This document shows positions 1 through 9,843 of a stretch of DNA of 64,000 nt, piece by piece (the first letter of the stretch is position 1; every line of letters starts with the position of its first letter). Under the pieces are notes generated by a model. That model was not told where the DNA came from, ran no database searches, and saw only the letters and a program-made list of their open reading frames with translations. The translations under genes and the position numbers were made by a program. The stretch covers positions 97,670,001 to 97,734,000 of the forward strand of contig CM032228.1 of assembly GCA_019009955.1 (NCBI GenBank), read 5' to 3'. The stretch is from Riptortus pedestris (Eukaryota; Arthropoda; Insecta; Hemiptera; Alydidae).

Positions 1-6
1 ATTTAC

Positions 7-162
7 CTTTTATATCGGGATTTTTGGTAATCATTGCTGAAAGGAAAAATGTTGTCTTATTTCTAAGCCGTTCTACGGATGACTGCATCCCTCTCAAAAC
101 TACAGAGAAACCATCATGGCTAATAAACTGTTTAAGACCCTCAGCACAGTCTCGCACAATGC
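7..162 (-). CDS. HSPBP1: HSPBP1 exon 4
   Basis: 156 nt after an ATTTTCAG acceptor, ending ATAAAAG|GTAAAT six bases from the window edge. The split cysteine codon T|GC restores VSC-IVRDC across the junction. It encodes FISHDGFSVVLRGM and RLRNKTTFFLSAMI, an armadillo repeat. The gene continues outside the window. Confidence 0.92.
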
Positions 163-3100
163 CTGAAAATTGAGTAGAAAAGTGGTTTATCAAATTTAAT
201 TAACATATAAATTACTACTTCTAAGAGACACATAATACAATGTCAATCACAAACACATACTATTCCTATTCCAATGGGCATTATATTCCAGCAATGTGTA
301 ATCTGGTAAGGATTAGACTCATGCAGAATTTAGCAATTTTTTAGAAAATTTTTATTAGATTTAAATTCTTAACACAAAAATAAGTCCATGAATTCAATTA
401 CTCAGATTGTTTATTTTTATCAGTTACTCAATTCTTTTATTTTGTCATTAGATTATTCCTACTATATAAAGCCAAAATTTCCCTCCAAGTGTTCTGTAAT
501 ATTATTTGAACAGTAACAGAGATATTTTGAATTTTTGGAAATCCCCCCTTTAAATCCCCATGTAAAAGTAAAGGTCAAGTTTGATAATTGCCAAAATCAA
601 ACAGAAGGTATGGGGATTAGGAAAACCAGTAATCTATGCAACCAATAATATTTCTCTTTTATAAGTTGGGTCAAAAAATGTTACAGAACTACTATTATTA
701 ATAAAGTAATGCCCCAGAACTATCTATTCTATCTATTTTTGTCTAATTTGAGTATTAATGGACTTTTGCATATCAGGTAGTTGGTGGGTTGACTACATCA
801 GTATCCCTCGGAGTGGGAATTCGCCAGTGAATTCAATTCTATTTGAAACTATTGTACCTTTTTCATAGATGTTGAATTTAGACTGTCTTACAGTCCAACA
901 TAATGACTACCATATTACGTAATGTGTATATTGGGATCCAAATATTTATATGCATACATTTTTATCATACTAAACCACGTTCAAGTCATTAATAGCAGAA
1001 ATCAAATCACTGTTGGGGGTTTAGAGAAGGTTACCATAAAAAATTGTAAAAATCTCATATTAGAGTTCCATATAAAAAAATTGTATATAACCAATTCTAT
1101 GAATAATGTTATAATAATTAAAAAAAAAACGCGCAGTTTTATTAGACATAATAATGTCTAGCTAGATTTATTTAATTAAATAAGATTTATTTTAATAAGC
1201 TTTCCTTAGATTAATTAACTGAACAGAAAAAAATCAAGTTGAAATGTAGGAGCCCACTCAAGAACTTCAATGACAAAATGTTTAAGCAACATAAGCCAAT
1301 AAGATAGTAAACAAAAAATCATTCTTACATGAAACTGCAAAAAAGGCTTTCACTTTGCATTTATCATCATTATCTAAATCAACCATGGTTAATAAGGGCT
1401 GCTGAAAATTCATAGCAACAGCATGCGCCTGGCAAAAGGGGTTGTTTTGAGTACACTGAGCCACTACATCTGCTATTCTCCACCTTATTCCTGCAGATGG
1501 TGATTCCAAACACATGTTGACAACATCAAAACCTCCTAGTTTGAAGAAATCTGAACAAAAGAAAACTAATATGAATTTTATAATTATACATGTTTCATAT
1601 AAAAATTGATTTTGATGAAAAATTGTGTTAGTCCAGTATAATCCCCTCTTGGCGGAGGTCTTCCCTATTATTTATTCTCCTTTTACAGACACTTTTCAGT
1701 GTGCAGAAAGTTTAGTCATTCAGATATAATTCTCAGACCATTTGTATAGAACAGAATAAATGAGTTCAGAACCTGATTAATAAACTTATAACTAGTTTAT
1801 TGGAAACAATACAGATATGTATTGTCTACAGTTGGATCTTGAGAACAATTTTTAACAACTGTGATATTTAAAACTAAGTCAGCACATAGAAAAGGGGCGA
1901 AATACATGAGAAACATGTGAACTCAGGATGCTACCATAGGTGACAATAAAAAAGTGATCAATCAACCTCCCTCCCTGTATTCCCAATCTAAAATCACTGG
2001 TTATATATAAATTGCATTATACATACAAATATAAAGACAATTGTCACTGATACATTTTCATGTTATCAAGTTTTAATATATGAGCAAAAAATTAACGATT
2101 TAAAAAAAATAAAAAGATAAATGCCTAAAACAAAAACATATTTCTATTACTTTTTTAAAACACAGTTAATCAAGCAACAGACACAAATTGTCATGTTTTG
2201 AGAACACCAGCATGCTGATTTGTTTCCAAAATTACAATATTCTTTACAATTTTTAACATTATAAATGAGTAAGGAAGAGGCATTACTAGTTATCAATCAG
2301 AGCATACTTTTAAAATGTAAGGCTTATTATGTTTTAAACATTATAAGTTTAGATATACATCTACAAAATAAAGCTTTTAATTTTATATGCTTAGAACTTT
2401 TTATTTAATATATATTTATTTATTAATGTCAACTTTTTGCAACTAAGGCTAATTGGGATGGGTTATCTACAGGTTACCACTCTTTTCTAGCCAGGGTGGG
2501 GCTAAGGATTTTATTTAATGAATTCCGTCATTAAATAAATTCCTTTGCCCAGGCGGGAATCGAACTCGCAACTCTAGAGTTACCATGTGAGATTAAAGGC
2601 AACGGTTTAACTCACACGGCTAACCTGAGCCCCTTTTATTTATTAAAAAACAAAACAAAAACATCTATTTAAGAGGTTATAGCATTTCTCATCAATAATA
2701 GACAAAAATAATCAAATAAATAAAATAAAAGATTTAATTACTATTTTAGGTTAAATAATAGAATTACTATCATGACGGAAAGAAAAAAAATCAACTTTGT
2801 TCACAGGTATGCGTAGTTTGTATTTAAAAGAGTAAAAAGTTCAGTTTAATACAAAAATATTGTTTTACACATAGCTTATTCTCCTTGATTTAGTTTTAAT
2901 GGGATGAAATAGAAATATTTTAAAGAGATTCTCTTAAAGATAAATTGGAATAACAAAAGCAATTCCATCTGGAAAATTAATAATCCATAACTGTACCATT
3001 AGCTGCATCAATATTATCAACAAAATCAGCTATTTTGTCAAGAGCAGCTTCATATTCCTCCTCGTCTAACTGTTCTGATTCGGGATTTTGAAGAGATTTT

Positions 3101-3414
3101 AGAGTTTGTATGGCTTCCGCTAACTCTTTTGCAAAATCCACAGTCATGGATTTTAGAGCTTCTTCCAAAAATCTCCTTCTCTGTAAGTAAGAAAACAACT
3201 TGTACACTCATATTAGGTGCATTCCGTTTACTTATTTTTGTTTTAATCATCTATGTACCTCAGGATCCAAAGGTGCAACATTATTGTTAGATGCAGAATT
3301 TCCACCAGCTTCCACAGCATACCTTAATAAGTCTTGTAAATTACGTGGAGGCCGAGGTTCTTCTATTGCAGGTATATTTGGGACCCTATTTTCATTAGAA
3401 CCTTCACCCGACAT
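7..3414 (-). CDS. HSPBP1: HSPBP1, Hsp70-binding protein 1 (nucleotide-exchange factor), partial at 3' end
   Basis: Four exons join in phase on the minus strand: 3414-3259, 3180-2997, 1550-1329, 162-7. All introns are GT-AG (donors GTACAT, GTACAG, GTAAGA, GTAAAT). The joined protein (about 239 codons present) begins MSGEGSNENR, carries the N-terminal RNLQDLLRYAVEAG helix, then RRRFLEEAL, NIDAANDFFKLGG, GIRWRIADVVAQCTQNNPF, VKAFFAVSCIVRDC and FISHDGFSVVLRGM. These line up with animal HspBP1/Fes1, a cytosolic armadillo-repeat protein that binds the Hsp70 ATPase domain and promotes ADP release (family knowledge). Human HspBP1 is about 360 residues, so the C-terminal third lies left of the window. 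The reading phases across all three joins agree, which argues for an intact functional gene. Assignment is by recalled similarity; no database search was run. Confidence 0.95.
163..1328 (-). other. HSPBP1 intron 3
   Basis: Intron of 1,166 nt between exons 3 and 4. It is AT-rich and I recognise no transposon or RNA in it. Confidence 0.7.
1329..1550 (-). CDS. HSPBP1: HSPBP1 exon 3
   Basis: 222 nt after a TTTTGTTCAG acceptor, ending GTTTCAT|GTAAGA. It encodes armadillo repeats: DFFKLGGFDVVNMCLESP, AGIRWRIADVVAQCTQNNPF and the LLTMVDLDND / VKAFFAVSC helices. Confidence 0.94.
1551..2407 (-). other. HSPBP1 intron 2, unique part
   Basis: AT-rich intronic sequence between exon 3 and the SINE at 2408. 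Nothing recognisable was seen. Confidence 0.6.
2408..2633 (-). mobile_element. tRNA-derived SINE, full copy in HSPBP1 intron 2
   Basis: On the minus strand it begins GGGGCTCAGGTTAGCC, has a box-B-like GAGTTCGATTCCCGCC about 60 bases in, a shared body (CACCCTGGCTAGAAAAGAGT, then GTAACCTGTAGATAACCC) and an AATAAATAAATA tail. TTTTATTTA flanks both sides (2399-2407 and 2634-2642), a possible target-site duplication, although low in complexity. The tRNA-like head and A-rich tail define a polymerase-III SINE. Confidence 0.88.
2997..3180 (-). CDS. HSPBP1: HSPBP1 exon 2
   Basis: 184 nt after a CTTACTTACAG acceptor, ending GCTAATG|GTACAG (phase 1). It encodes a charged helical segment, RRRFLEEALKSMTVDF through KIADFVDNIDAAN, matching the family region before the first armadillo repeat. 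Confidence 0.92.
3259..3414 (-). CDS. HSPBP1: HSPBP1 exon 1 (start codon exon)
   Basis: 52 codons from ATG (3414-3412) to a GAG|GTACAT donor, phase 0. It holds the short acidic leader and the conserved RNLQDLLRYAVEAG segment. This ATG is the first in frame and the protein start fits the family length. Confidence 0.92.
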
Positions 3415-3516
3415 TTTTCGTGAGTAATTTAGTACTAAAAATTTGGTTTAATGACATATATAACCTCAATGGAAGGTATGGAAAGCAAGGACAAAGAGCT
3501 TCAAAAAGAAACGTAT

Positions 3517-3548
3517 GTTTAATTATAACACTGAGGTTATAATTAAAC
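3517..3548. repeat. Perfect 13-bp inverted repeat upstream of HSPBP1
   Basis: GTTTAATTATAAC, six-base spacer ACTGAG, then its exact reverse complement. It lies 103 bases upstream of the HSPBP1 start codon, in the probable 5' UTR or promoter. Function unknown. Confidence 0.6.
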
Positions 3549-4380
3549 TAGCTGTATAATCCCTCTATGACGAAATTTTTAATTTCAGCACTAAATAATT
3601 CATTTCCCCGCATAACACAAATGTCCTGTACCAAGTCAAGAAACTGTACAGACATTCACGTGCTATACCTGCGAAGTAAAAAGTGGTGATTGTATAAATT
3701 TATGTACCTTTACAGTTACTAGTACTTATCAATGACAGATTCAAATAAAAATGGTTTGCAATCAAAATATAATTGAAGTAACTTAACTAAACACTTCTTC
3801 ATTTTCATCACCTAGCCTTAATATCTGTCTTACGCATAAAGAAAAATGGATATTGGTAAATTAAATACTTCGAAATTAGAATGTTAAAAAATAAACTTTA
3901 TTGGCATAAGTTAAATACGCAAGGCCCGGACAATAATTGCATTTAATGAGATCAAGAAAGGAATTGAATGTTTTTTTTTTTCTTTCTGTACCTAAACTAA
4001 GAAGAAAGACGAACAGAAAATTAAAAAAAAGGAAGGCCACACGAAGAAAACTAAGCTAAAAATGTCCAAGCAATGCAAAATAAAAATAAGTACTTTGAGT
4101 GCACGGGTTATACACAAACAAGCCAGACTGTGCCGTAGGATAGAAGGATAGTAGGTTAATAATTGCCTTTTTCTGTACATTTATTGACATTTGAAGGCGG
4201 GTTTCTGGGCAGGGCTCTAGGTTATGATTATCTTAGGAGACGCACTGAGAATGATCCGCAAGTGTCACGGTCGAAACTGACAGGCCTGGAAAATCAAGAG
4301 TCGGCTTTATAAGATAAAAGTGTTAGTATACGAGTGAGTAAGGTGTATTTGTTAATGTACCATTTTAGTGAGTTGTATTG
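3549..4380. other. Intergenic, nothing recognised
   Basis: AT-rich upstream flank of HSPBP1. No coding, repeat or RNA signal that I can support. Confidence 0.5.
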
Positions 4381-4390
4381 TATACAAATT

Positions 4391-4621
4391 GGGGGCTCAG
4401 GTTACCCATGCGAGTTAAAGCGTTGACCTTTATCTCACATGGTAAACCTAGAGTGGCGAGTTCGATTCTCGCCTGGGTAAAGGAAATTATTTAGTGACGA
4501 AATTCATTAAATAACGTCCTAAAATCCCACCCTGGCTAGAAAAGGGTGGTAACCTGTAGATAACCCGTTCCGATTAGCCTAAGTTGCAAAAAGTGGACGT
4601 TAATAAATAAATAAATAATTA
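4391..4621 (+). mobile_element. tRNA-derived SINE, full copy with target-site duplication
   Basis: Same family as 2408-2633. It starts GGGGGCTCAGGTTACCC, has box B GAGTTCGATTCTCGCC, body ACCCTGGCTAGAAAAGG and tail TTAATAAATAAATAAATAAT. A perfect 10-bp duplication TATACAAATT flanks it (4381-4390 and 4622-4631), direct evidence of retroposition. Confidence 0.93.
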
Positions 4622-4689
4622 TATACAAATTTGAGTAAGTGACTGCCATTTACTTATTGAGTTCTAGTACATCTACTAGTCGTGTCTTT

Positions 4690-5165
4690 AGGTCGATGGG
4701 GCATTGCCTTCTTTGTTTTGGTCGAGGAAAATTGTCCAACAGTCGGTTGTGATGTTCTGAAGTCATAGAATATGTGGTAGTGTCGTCTCATGAAAGAGCC
4801 AATTGTATGCTGAGCATTGGTGTAGTTCGGGTGGTGCATTAGTGTGTTTCAAGGATGTACATGTTATTGATTTAAGGATACCGTTCTGAAAATATTCAAG
4901 CTGTTGTAGAGTAGACGGAGGCAGACATAGAAGAAGTGTTCCGTTGTTATCGAGGGGCGTAAGACTCAAGTGTATATGATTTTATTCAATCTGAGTGTGA
5001 GCGTCTGTGATCTGAGCAAGTGCCGCACGGAGTGGGCTATTGTCCTTGCTTGATTTAGCTTCCTTGAGAAATGTGTTTCAAAAGTGAGGTGTGTCTCTAG
5101 TGTGATTCCAAGGTAGCTTGTCTGGTCCGATAGTTTAATTTTTTTGTCTTGTAGCTTGTAGCACT
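4690..5165 (-). pseudogene. LINE reverse transcriptase (thumb region) relic, jockey/I-like
   Basis: Reading the minus strand from 5160 gives KLSDQTSYLGITLETHL, FSRKLNQARTIAHSVRHLL and TLRLNKIIYT, then a stop, then VLRPSITT. A shift to another frame gives LQQLEYFQNGILKSI. These are the typical C-terminal RT blocks of non-LTR elements (SYLGITLD...; LRPIITY; LQRFQNK). A stop codon and a frameshift show it is dead. It is cut at 5172 by the hAT-type MITE. Confidence 0.82.
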
Positions 5166-5675
5166 AACTACCTGGGTGTTACGGCTCGTAGCTAAAATTA
5201 GTGGGGGTGCTGCTCCAAAAAAGTTTAGCCTTAGCACGCCAGGGTCGGCACGGCCGGAACGACAGTGCTCTCCCTTGTGGAGCTTCCTGTGTGCGCGTGC
5301 GCACAACAGTCAAACACTTCGCCGCTGGAACTGTGAAGCACATAGTTCCATAAAAAGATTTTTGTATCTTTTATCATAAACTGTGGGATGGTTACTGCAT
5401 TAACCTTAAGGATTATATATTATACAAGTATAAAGAAAGACTTAAAGAAAAAAAGGCTCATTATATTAAATGTTATAGATAATATCAAGTCGAAATTGGG
5501 GTGCTGCAGTTCCACACAGGGGGGTGCCATTTGGCAGGTGCGCAGATCGTGACTTTTTTGCGACTTTGGCGCATTACGTCATCCAATACCTATTTAAGCT
5601 TTGTTTACATAGTGAGCATCTCTATCTTTTTGTGATTTTTTTTATTTTTTAGTGTTATAACTTATTTTTTTCAAA

Positions 5676-7092
5676 ATGCCGAGTGATTGTGCCGTAGCAA
5701 CATATTCCAACAACCCTAGGAAATCAGGCAAGTCAGTATCTTTTAACCAGTTCCCGAAAAACCCAGAAATTAAGAAACAGTGAGTAGTCCTGTGCAGACG
5801 AGAAGATTTGAACTTTAATCCTGATACTTCACGGGTATGTTCAGAACATTTCAGTGACAGTGATTATGAAAGGAATTTACAAGCAGAATTGTTAGGCTAT
5901 GTTCCTAATAGATTGAAATTAAAAGAAGAAGCTCTGCCCCACCTGAATTTACCAGTGTCGTCCTTAAGTAAACAAACTTCTACTTCTGACTCAAAAAGTG
6001 AAACATCTAGACAATGTAGGAGTGAAAATATGTAAACGTGCCCTGTGTCAAATTAATGAGATTTCTCCCAAAAAGAAGAAAAGTGATTTTTCAGCTAATA
6101 CTGAAGACTACATGCCAATGACAGTTTTTAAAAAGGTAAGATTTAAAATGTAAGAAAGAGAATTATTTTCTTGTAATGTATCCTATAGAGCTCTATAGGA
6201 ATTTATTTCCCATAGTCCATTAGTAATGATATTACATGTGTCTTTCACAGCTATTTATTCTATAGGACAGTGCGGTTTAAATTCATACACTCCACATATA
6301 TCAGCAACAACTGTTTTCGACAAGACAGACTACATGCCAATGACAGCTTTTGAAAAGATAAGATTTAAAATATAAGAAAAAGAATTATCTTCCTGCAGTG
6401 TATCCTATAGAGCACTATAGGAATTAATTTCCCATGGTCCATTAGTAATGATGTTACATGTTTCTTTCACAGTTATTTATTATATGGGACAGTGCGGTTT
6501 AAATTCATACACTCCACATATATCAGCAACAACTGTTTTCGACAAGACAGACTACATGCCAATGACAGCTTTTAAAAAGGTAAGATTTAAAATATAAGAA
6601 AAAGAATTATCTTCTTGCAGTGTATCCTATAGAGCACTATAGGAATTAATTTCCCATGCTCCATCATTAATTTGATTACATGTTTCTTTCACAGTTATTT
6701 ATTCTATGGGACAGTGCGCTTTAAATTCATACACTCCAAATATATCAGCAGCAACAGTTTTGGACAAGCGGACTACATGCCAATGACAGCTTTTAAAAAG
6801 GTGAGATTTAAAATGTAAGGAAAGAATTATTTTCTTGTAGTTCTATCCTATAGAGAACTATTGGAGTTATTTCCCATGGTCCATTAGTAATGTTATTACA
6901 TGTTTCTTTCACAGTTATTTATTCTGTGGGATTTTAATGCATAGGCTCCAACATCAGTGCCATTCTCTTCACAAGGATTTAACTGGAACCGAGGCATCCC
7001 TGTGACTCGAAATATATGCATTTTTTTAGGACAAGAAGGATTACATGCCAATGATATACTTTAAAAATCTTGTACCTGAATGGACTAGTTGA
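5676..7092 (+). pseudogene. THAP-domain gene relic with tandemly repeated small exon
   Basis: ATG at 5676 opens MPSDCAVATYSNNPRKSG, a THAP (C2CH zinc finger) start. A TGA at 5781 replaces the family's tryptophan codon; reading resumes VVLCRREDLNFNP, TSRVCSEHFSDSDYERN, LQAELLGYVPNRLK. The second zinc cysteine is tyrosine (TYSNN). A one-base shift near 6000-6030 moves the frame to KICKRALCQINEISPKKKK then TEDYMPMTVFKK, followed by a GTAAGA donor at 6136. Repeated 87-nt exons follow (6271, 6493, 6715), then a probable terminal exon 7030-7092 (after TTTTTTTAG) encoding DKKDYMPMIYFKNLVPEWTS and a stop. Both point changes are G-to-A. Product unknown; broken as it stands. Confidence 0.72.
6106..7070 (+). 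repeat. 222-bp tandem array of exon-plus-intron units in the THAP relic
   Basis: The marker GACTACATGCCAATGA starts at 6106, 6328, 6550 and 6771, with a diverged copy (GATTACATGCCAATGA) at 7039; spacing is 222, 222, 221 and 268. Each unit contains a donor (GTAAGA; mutated to ATAAGA in the second, GTGAGA in the fourth), a ~135-nt intron ending in GGGACAG, and an 87-nt exon (86 in the third). Confidence 0.88.
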
Positions 7093-7657
7093 TGTTTAAA
7101 ATAATTTACTAACATATTCTAGTTACTGATATCTTAGTTTATTGCTTGGTTTGTTCAATGTCATTGACTTTAATTTCTTTGTATAATATTAGGCATAACT
7201 GTTTTCATGTTTTGAACATTTTATCTTATTATAGCAAAATTTTTCTTAGTATTGTGTTGATTATGTAGAAAAATTACGATTTTAAATATATCTCAATTTT
7301 AAGGAACTATTGTGTATTTATTTTTAATGGAATCTAATTTGTACATGGTTCATTTAAAGTAAAATATATTCAGCTAAAGTAATTTGTACCATTTATTGAC
7401 CTATACCATTTTATAAATTTTGTATTCACCAAATTAATCAGAAAACAGCGTATATCGATCGTTTTTAAGCTGGTTGGGGGCGTGGCTAGGAATCGAGTGA
7501 CGTAGCAGGCTCGCTGCATTTTGATTGGCTATTCGTCAAATGGCACTACCTTATCTTATACGTACCTTGGTTCCACAGTGCCTAAACGCGAGCCGCCACT
7601 GGTTGTAAGTGATGACAAACCTTAGTTTATTTATGTAGATATTAAATAAGGAGTCTT

Positions 7658-7975
7658 TCATTGGGTTATCATAAAGCAAAATAGATGGATAGACAAATTT
7701 CCGTAAGTGCTAAAAGAAGTAACAACATTTCTGGCATATTTCGTCATAAGGTCCATTGTCTTTGTCAAGAGCCCTTGTAGTTTTATCAGTGTATCTGTCA
7801 GTCCTTTAATCATTTTAAAAAGTAAATGTAACTTCATGAAATATGATTTGCACTTCTTAATGAGGGTAATTCTTGATGATTTATCCTGAGATGGTGGAAG
7901 GTAGAGGAGCCAATCAATCAGGGTTAATATAAAGTACGTCACGCAGAGGCTGCGTAAACTAAGCAGATTTCCCAC
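7658..7975 (-). other. Unrecognised 105-codon reading frame
   Basis: The N-terminal part (MGNLLSLRS) is just the Hine-B terminus read through. From about residue 28 the frame is lysine-rich and helical (KMIKGLTDTLIKLQG, KTMDLMTKYARNVV) and follows a good acceptor-like CTCTACCTTCCACCATCTCAG. No clear donor follows. It may be a captured exon or chance; I do not recognise the product. Confidence 0.25.
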
Positions 7976-8417
7976 GTGAAGTTTTAAAATAGAGAAATCC
8001 GCCTAATAACAATAGTAGTAGTAAGGAATCTTTAAACCTATTCACGTTGGACGAATAGTTACCGAAACGGCCCGCACTAGCTCTCGGCGGAGAGTCCCGA
8101 ACATAGCCGACTCCTGCCGACCACACACATGCATACAAATGCAAATATCTCGGTTAATATTCAAGATACAGAATAAAGGTATAGAACAAAATTTATAGTA
8201 AATTTAATTTGCAATAAGATTGATTCTAGCTTTCGATCCAACGCATAATAACGGAGATATTTCGAATTTTCAAAAATCCCCCTCCCACTGGTCTGATTTC
8301 AGCGATTAACGAACTTGATCTCTCTTTTTACTTAAAACGCTTAAATATGAAGATTGGTAACGATCAAACAAAAATTGCGACCGCTAGAGCGTTAACAGAC
8401 AAATATATATCTATCTA
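7931..8417 (-). mobile_element. Hine-B copy, second half (interrupted by Heli-A copies)
   Basis: Minus-oriented. The 3' end GTCACGCAGAGGCTGCGT and subterminal GCAGATTTCCC are at left, then the shared body (ATGCAAATATCTCGGTTAAT; GAGATATTTCGAATTTTC; GCGACCGCTAGAGCGTTAAC). It stops at the TA core where Heli-A begins; its other half resumes at 11184. Confidence 0.8.
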
Positions 8418-9843
8418 CTAACTCAGATACCCGGCTTCGCCCGGGAATTGATTAGAGGCTGAATGGTGATGGTATTTTAGCAGATTTCCCTTAAGGGAAA
8501 TCAGCTAAAATTGTAACCTCTCTCTGTACATTGATTTTTTTCGCGAAATTTCACAATAACTTTTCGTTTCTCATGTTTTTGGCAAGGCTTTACTTTTCAC
8601 ACTATTTTGACATTTACCCATCACAGTGTTTAGGGTTTATACCCGTTGTTGGCATTTTTTAATACTAAAATTAATTTTAAATGAAAGACTTCACTGTCCT
8701 CCATATTGTCATATTTCCCGTCTCCTGTGCATTATGCATAGATTTCAGTTATTTAGGACAAACTATTAACGTAGATTTGAATTAATTTTTCCAGGTGAGG
8801 AACCTGATAGTTCAAATTGGAATGAATTGTTGAGCATATCAATATTTCTACGCAAATTACTTGCTCCACACATTGTTCCTGGAGAAATGTATAAAACAAA
8901 AGTTAATCTAAATAACAAAGTAAACAACTTTTGCTATGTGCATGTTTGTTGAAAAACAAATAGACAATGAAATATCCCGAATTTTTATTTCAGGCCTGCC
9001 TTTTAACCCCCACTTCCGTTCTAACCTAAAAATTTTAATATAGCTTATAATCATGGAAGAATTAATGCTAATTGACATACCGAGTTTTTTAAATCGTTAG
9101 CACCCAATAAAATAGTTGACTCCCGCTTTAGTTTATAGTGTATATCTCGTTTATACTTTGCTAAAAGACAAAAATGAATATCACAAAAGTTACTCTAGAT
9201 AACAAAGTAAACAACTTTTGTTATGTTAATATTTGCTGAAAAACGAAATACCACTATTTTTAAATTCAGGCCTCCCTTACAACCCCCACTCCTGCCCGTC
9301 CCTAGAAGTGTTGGTATGGCTTATTATAATGAAAGCGTTAGTGCTAATACACATACCGAGTTTTATTTATTTCGGTTGGGTCTTTTGTCCCTAATAAAAA
9401 ATTTTTTCCCGCTATAAGTTTTAGCGTATATCTCGTTTATAATTCGGTATACAAAAAAAAAGTGCATATGACAAAAGTTACTCTAAATAACAAAATAAAC
9501 AACTTTTGATATTTTCATGTTTGCCGAAAATGCAATAGGAAACGAAATATCGCTATTTTTAGTTTCAGGCTTCCCTCATAACCCCCACTCCTGTTCGTCT
9601 CAGAGGATATTAATATAGCCTAAAGTCTAAGATGGGTTAGTAGTAATATACATACCAAGTTTCATAAAATTCGGTTCAGCCGTTTAAGCGTGAAAAAGTA
9701 ACAAACAAACAAACAAATAAACAAACAGACACCAAGGAAACAAAATGCAGTTATGGTGTCTATGACATGTGAAACGAAAAGTTATCGTGAAATTTCACGA
9801 AAAAAATCAATATACAGACAGAGGTTACAATTTTATATATATA
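8418..9843 (-). mobile_element. Heli-A non-autonomous Helitron, copy 1
   Basis: Minus-oriented. The 3' end (plus strand CTAACTCAGATACCCGG...) contains the CCCGG/CCGGG hairpin. The body has repeated modules around AACAACTTTTG and CCCCCACTCCTG, then GGTTCAGCCGTTTAAGCGTG, an AAAC repeat and the 5' end ACAGACAGAGGTTACAATTT. About 100 bp of foreign sequence (8475-8575: a Hine-B 5' hairpin plus a Heli-A 5' end) interrupts it. No Rep/helicase coding. Confidence 0.85.

Larger units (their letters stand above)
5517..7569. mobile_element. P-superfamily-like element inserted in the hAT MITE
   Basis: An 8-bp duplication GTTCCACA sits at 5509-5516 and 7570-7577, exactly where the MITE is interrupted. The inserted 2,053 bp ends in CA...TG and has imperfect inverted repeats: GTGCCATTTG near the left end and CAAATGGCAC near the right. 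The right tip read inward is CAAGGTACGTATAAGATAAG, resembling P-element termini (ATAAGGTGGT type, from memory). It encodes a THAP-domain relic. THAP domain plus 8-bp duplication plus CA ends suggest the P superfamily; the left TIR is too decayed for certainty. Confidence 0.65.
5172..7601. mobile_element. hAT-type MITE, split by an inserted P-like element
   Basis: The left part (5172-5516) and right tip (7578-7601) match the intact MITE at 24835-25573 in inverted orientation: GGCTCGTAGCTAAAATTAGT, GTGGAGCTTCCTGTGTGCG, AATTGGGGTGCTGCAGTTCC at left, and GAGCCGCCACTG closing the right end. The outer left TIR is degraded and I see no clear outer target duplication. Confidence 0.75.

Noticed and set aside
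2560..2633. Possible tRNA genes from the box-B-like motifs here, at 4455 and at 42527
   Set aside because: The heads do not fold into a full cloverleaf as far as I can trace, and all are followed by the same SINE body and tail.
6251..6270. Alternative acceptor CACAG at 6246-6250 for the repeated THAP exon
   Set aside because: It would give a 107-nt exon with an in-frame stop; the GGGACAG acceptor gives a symmetric 87-nt exon.
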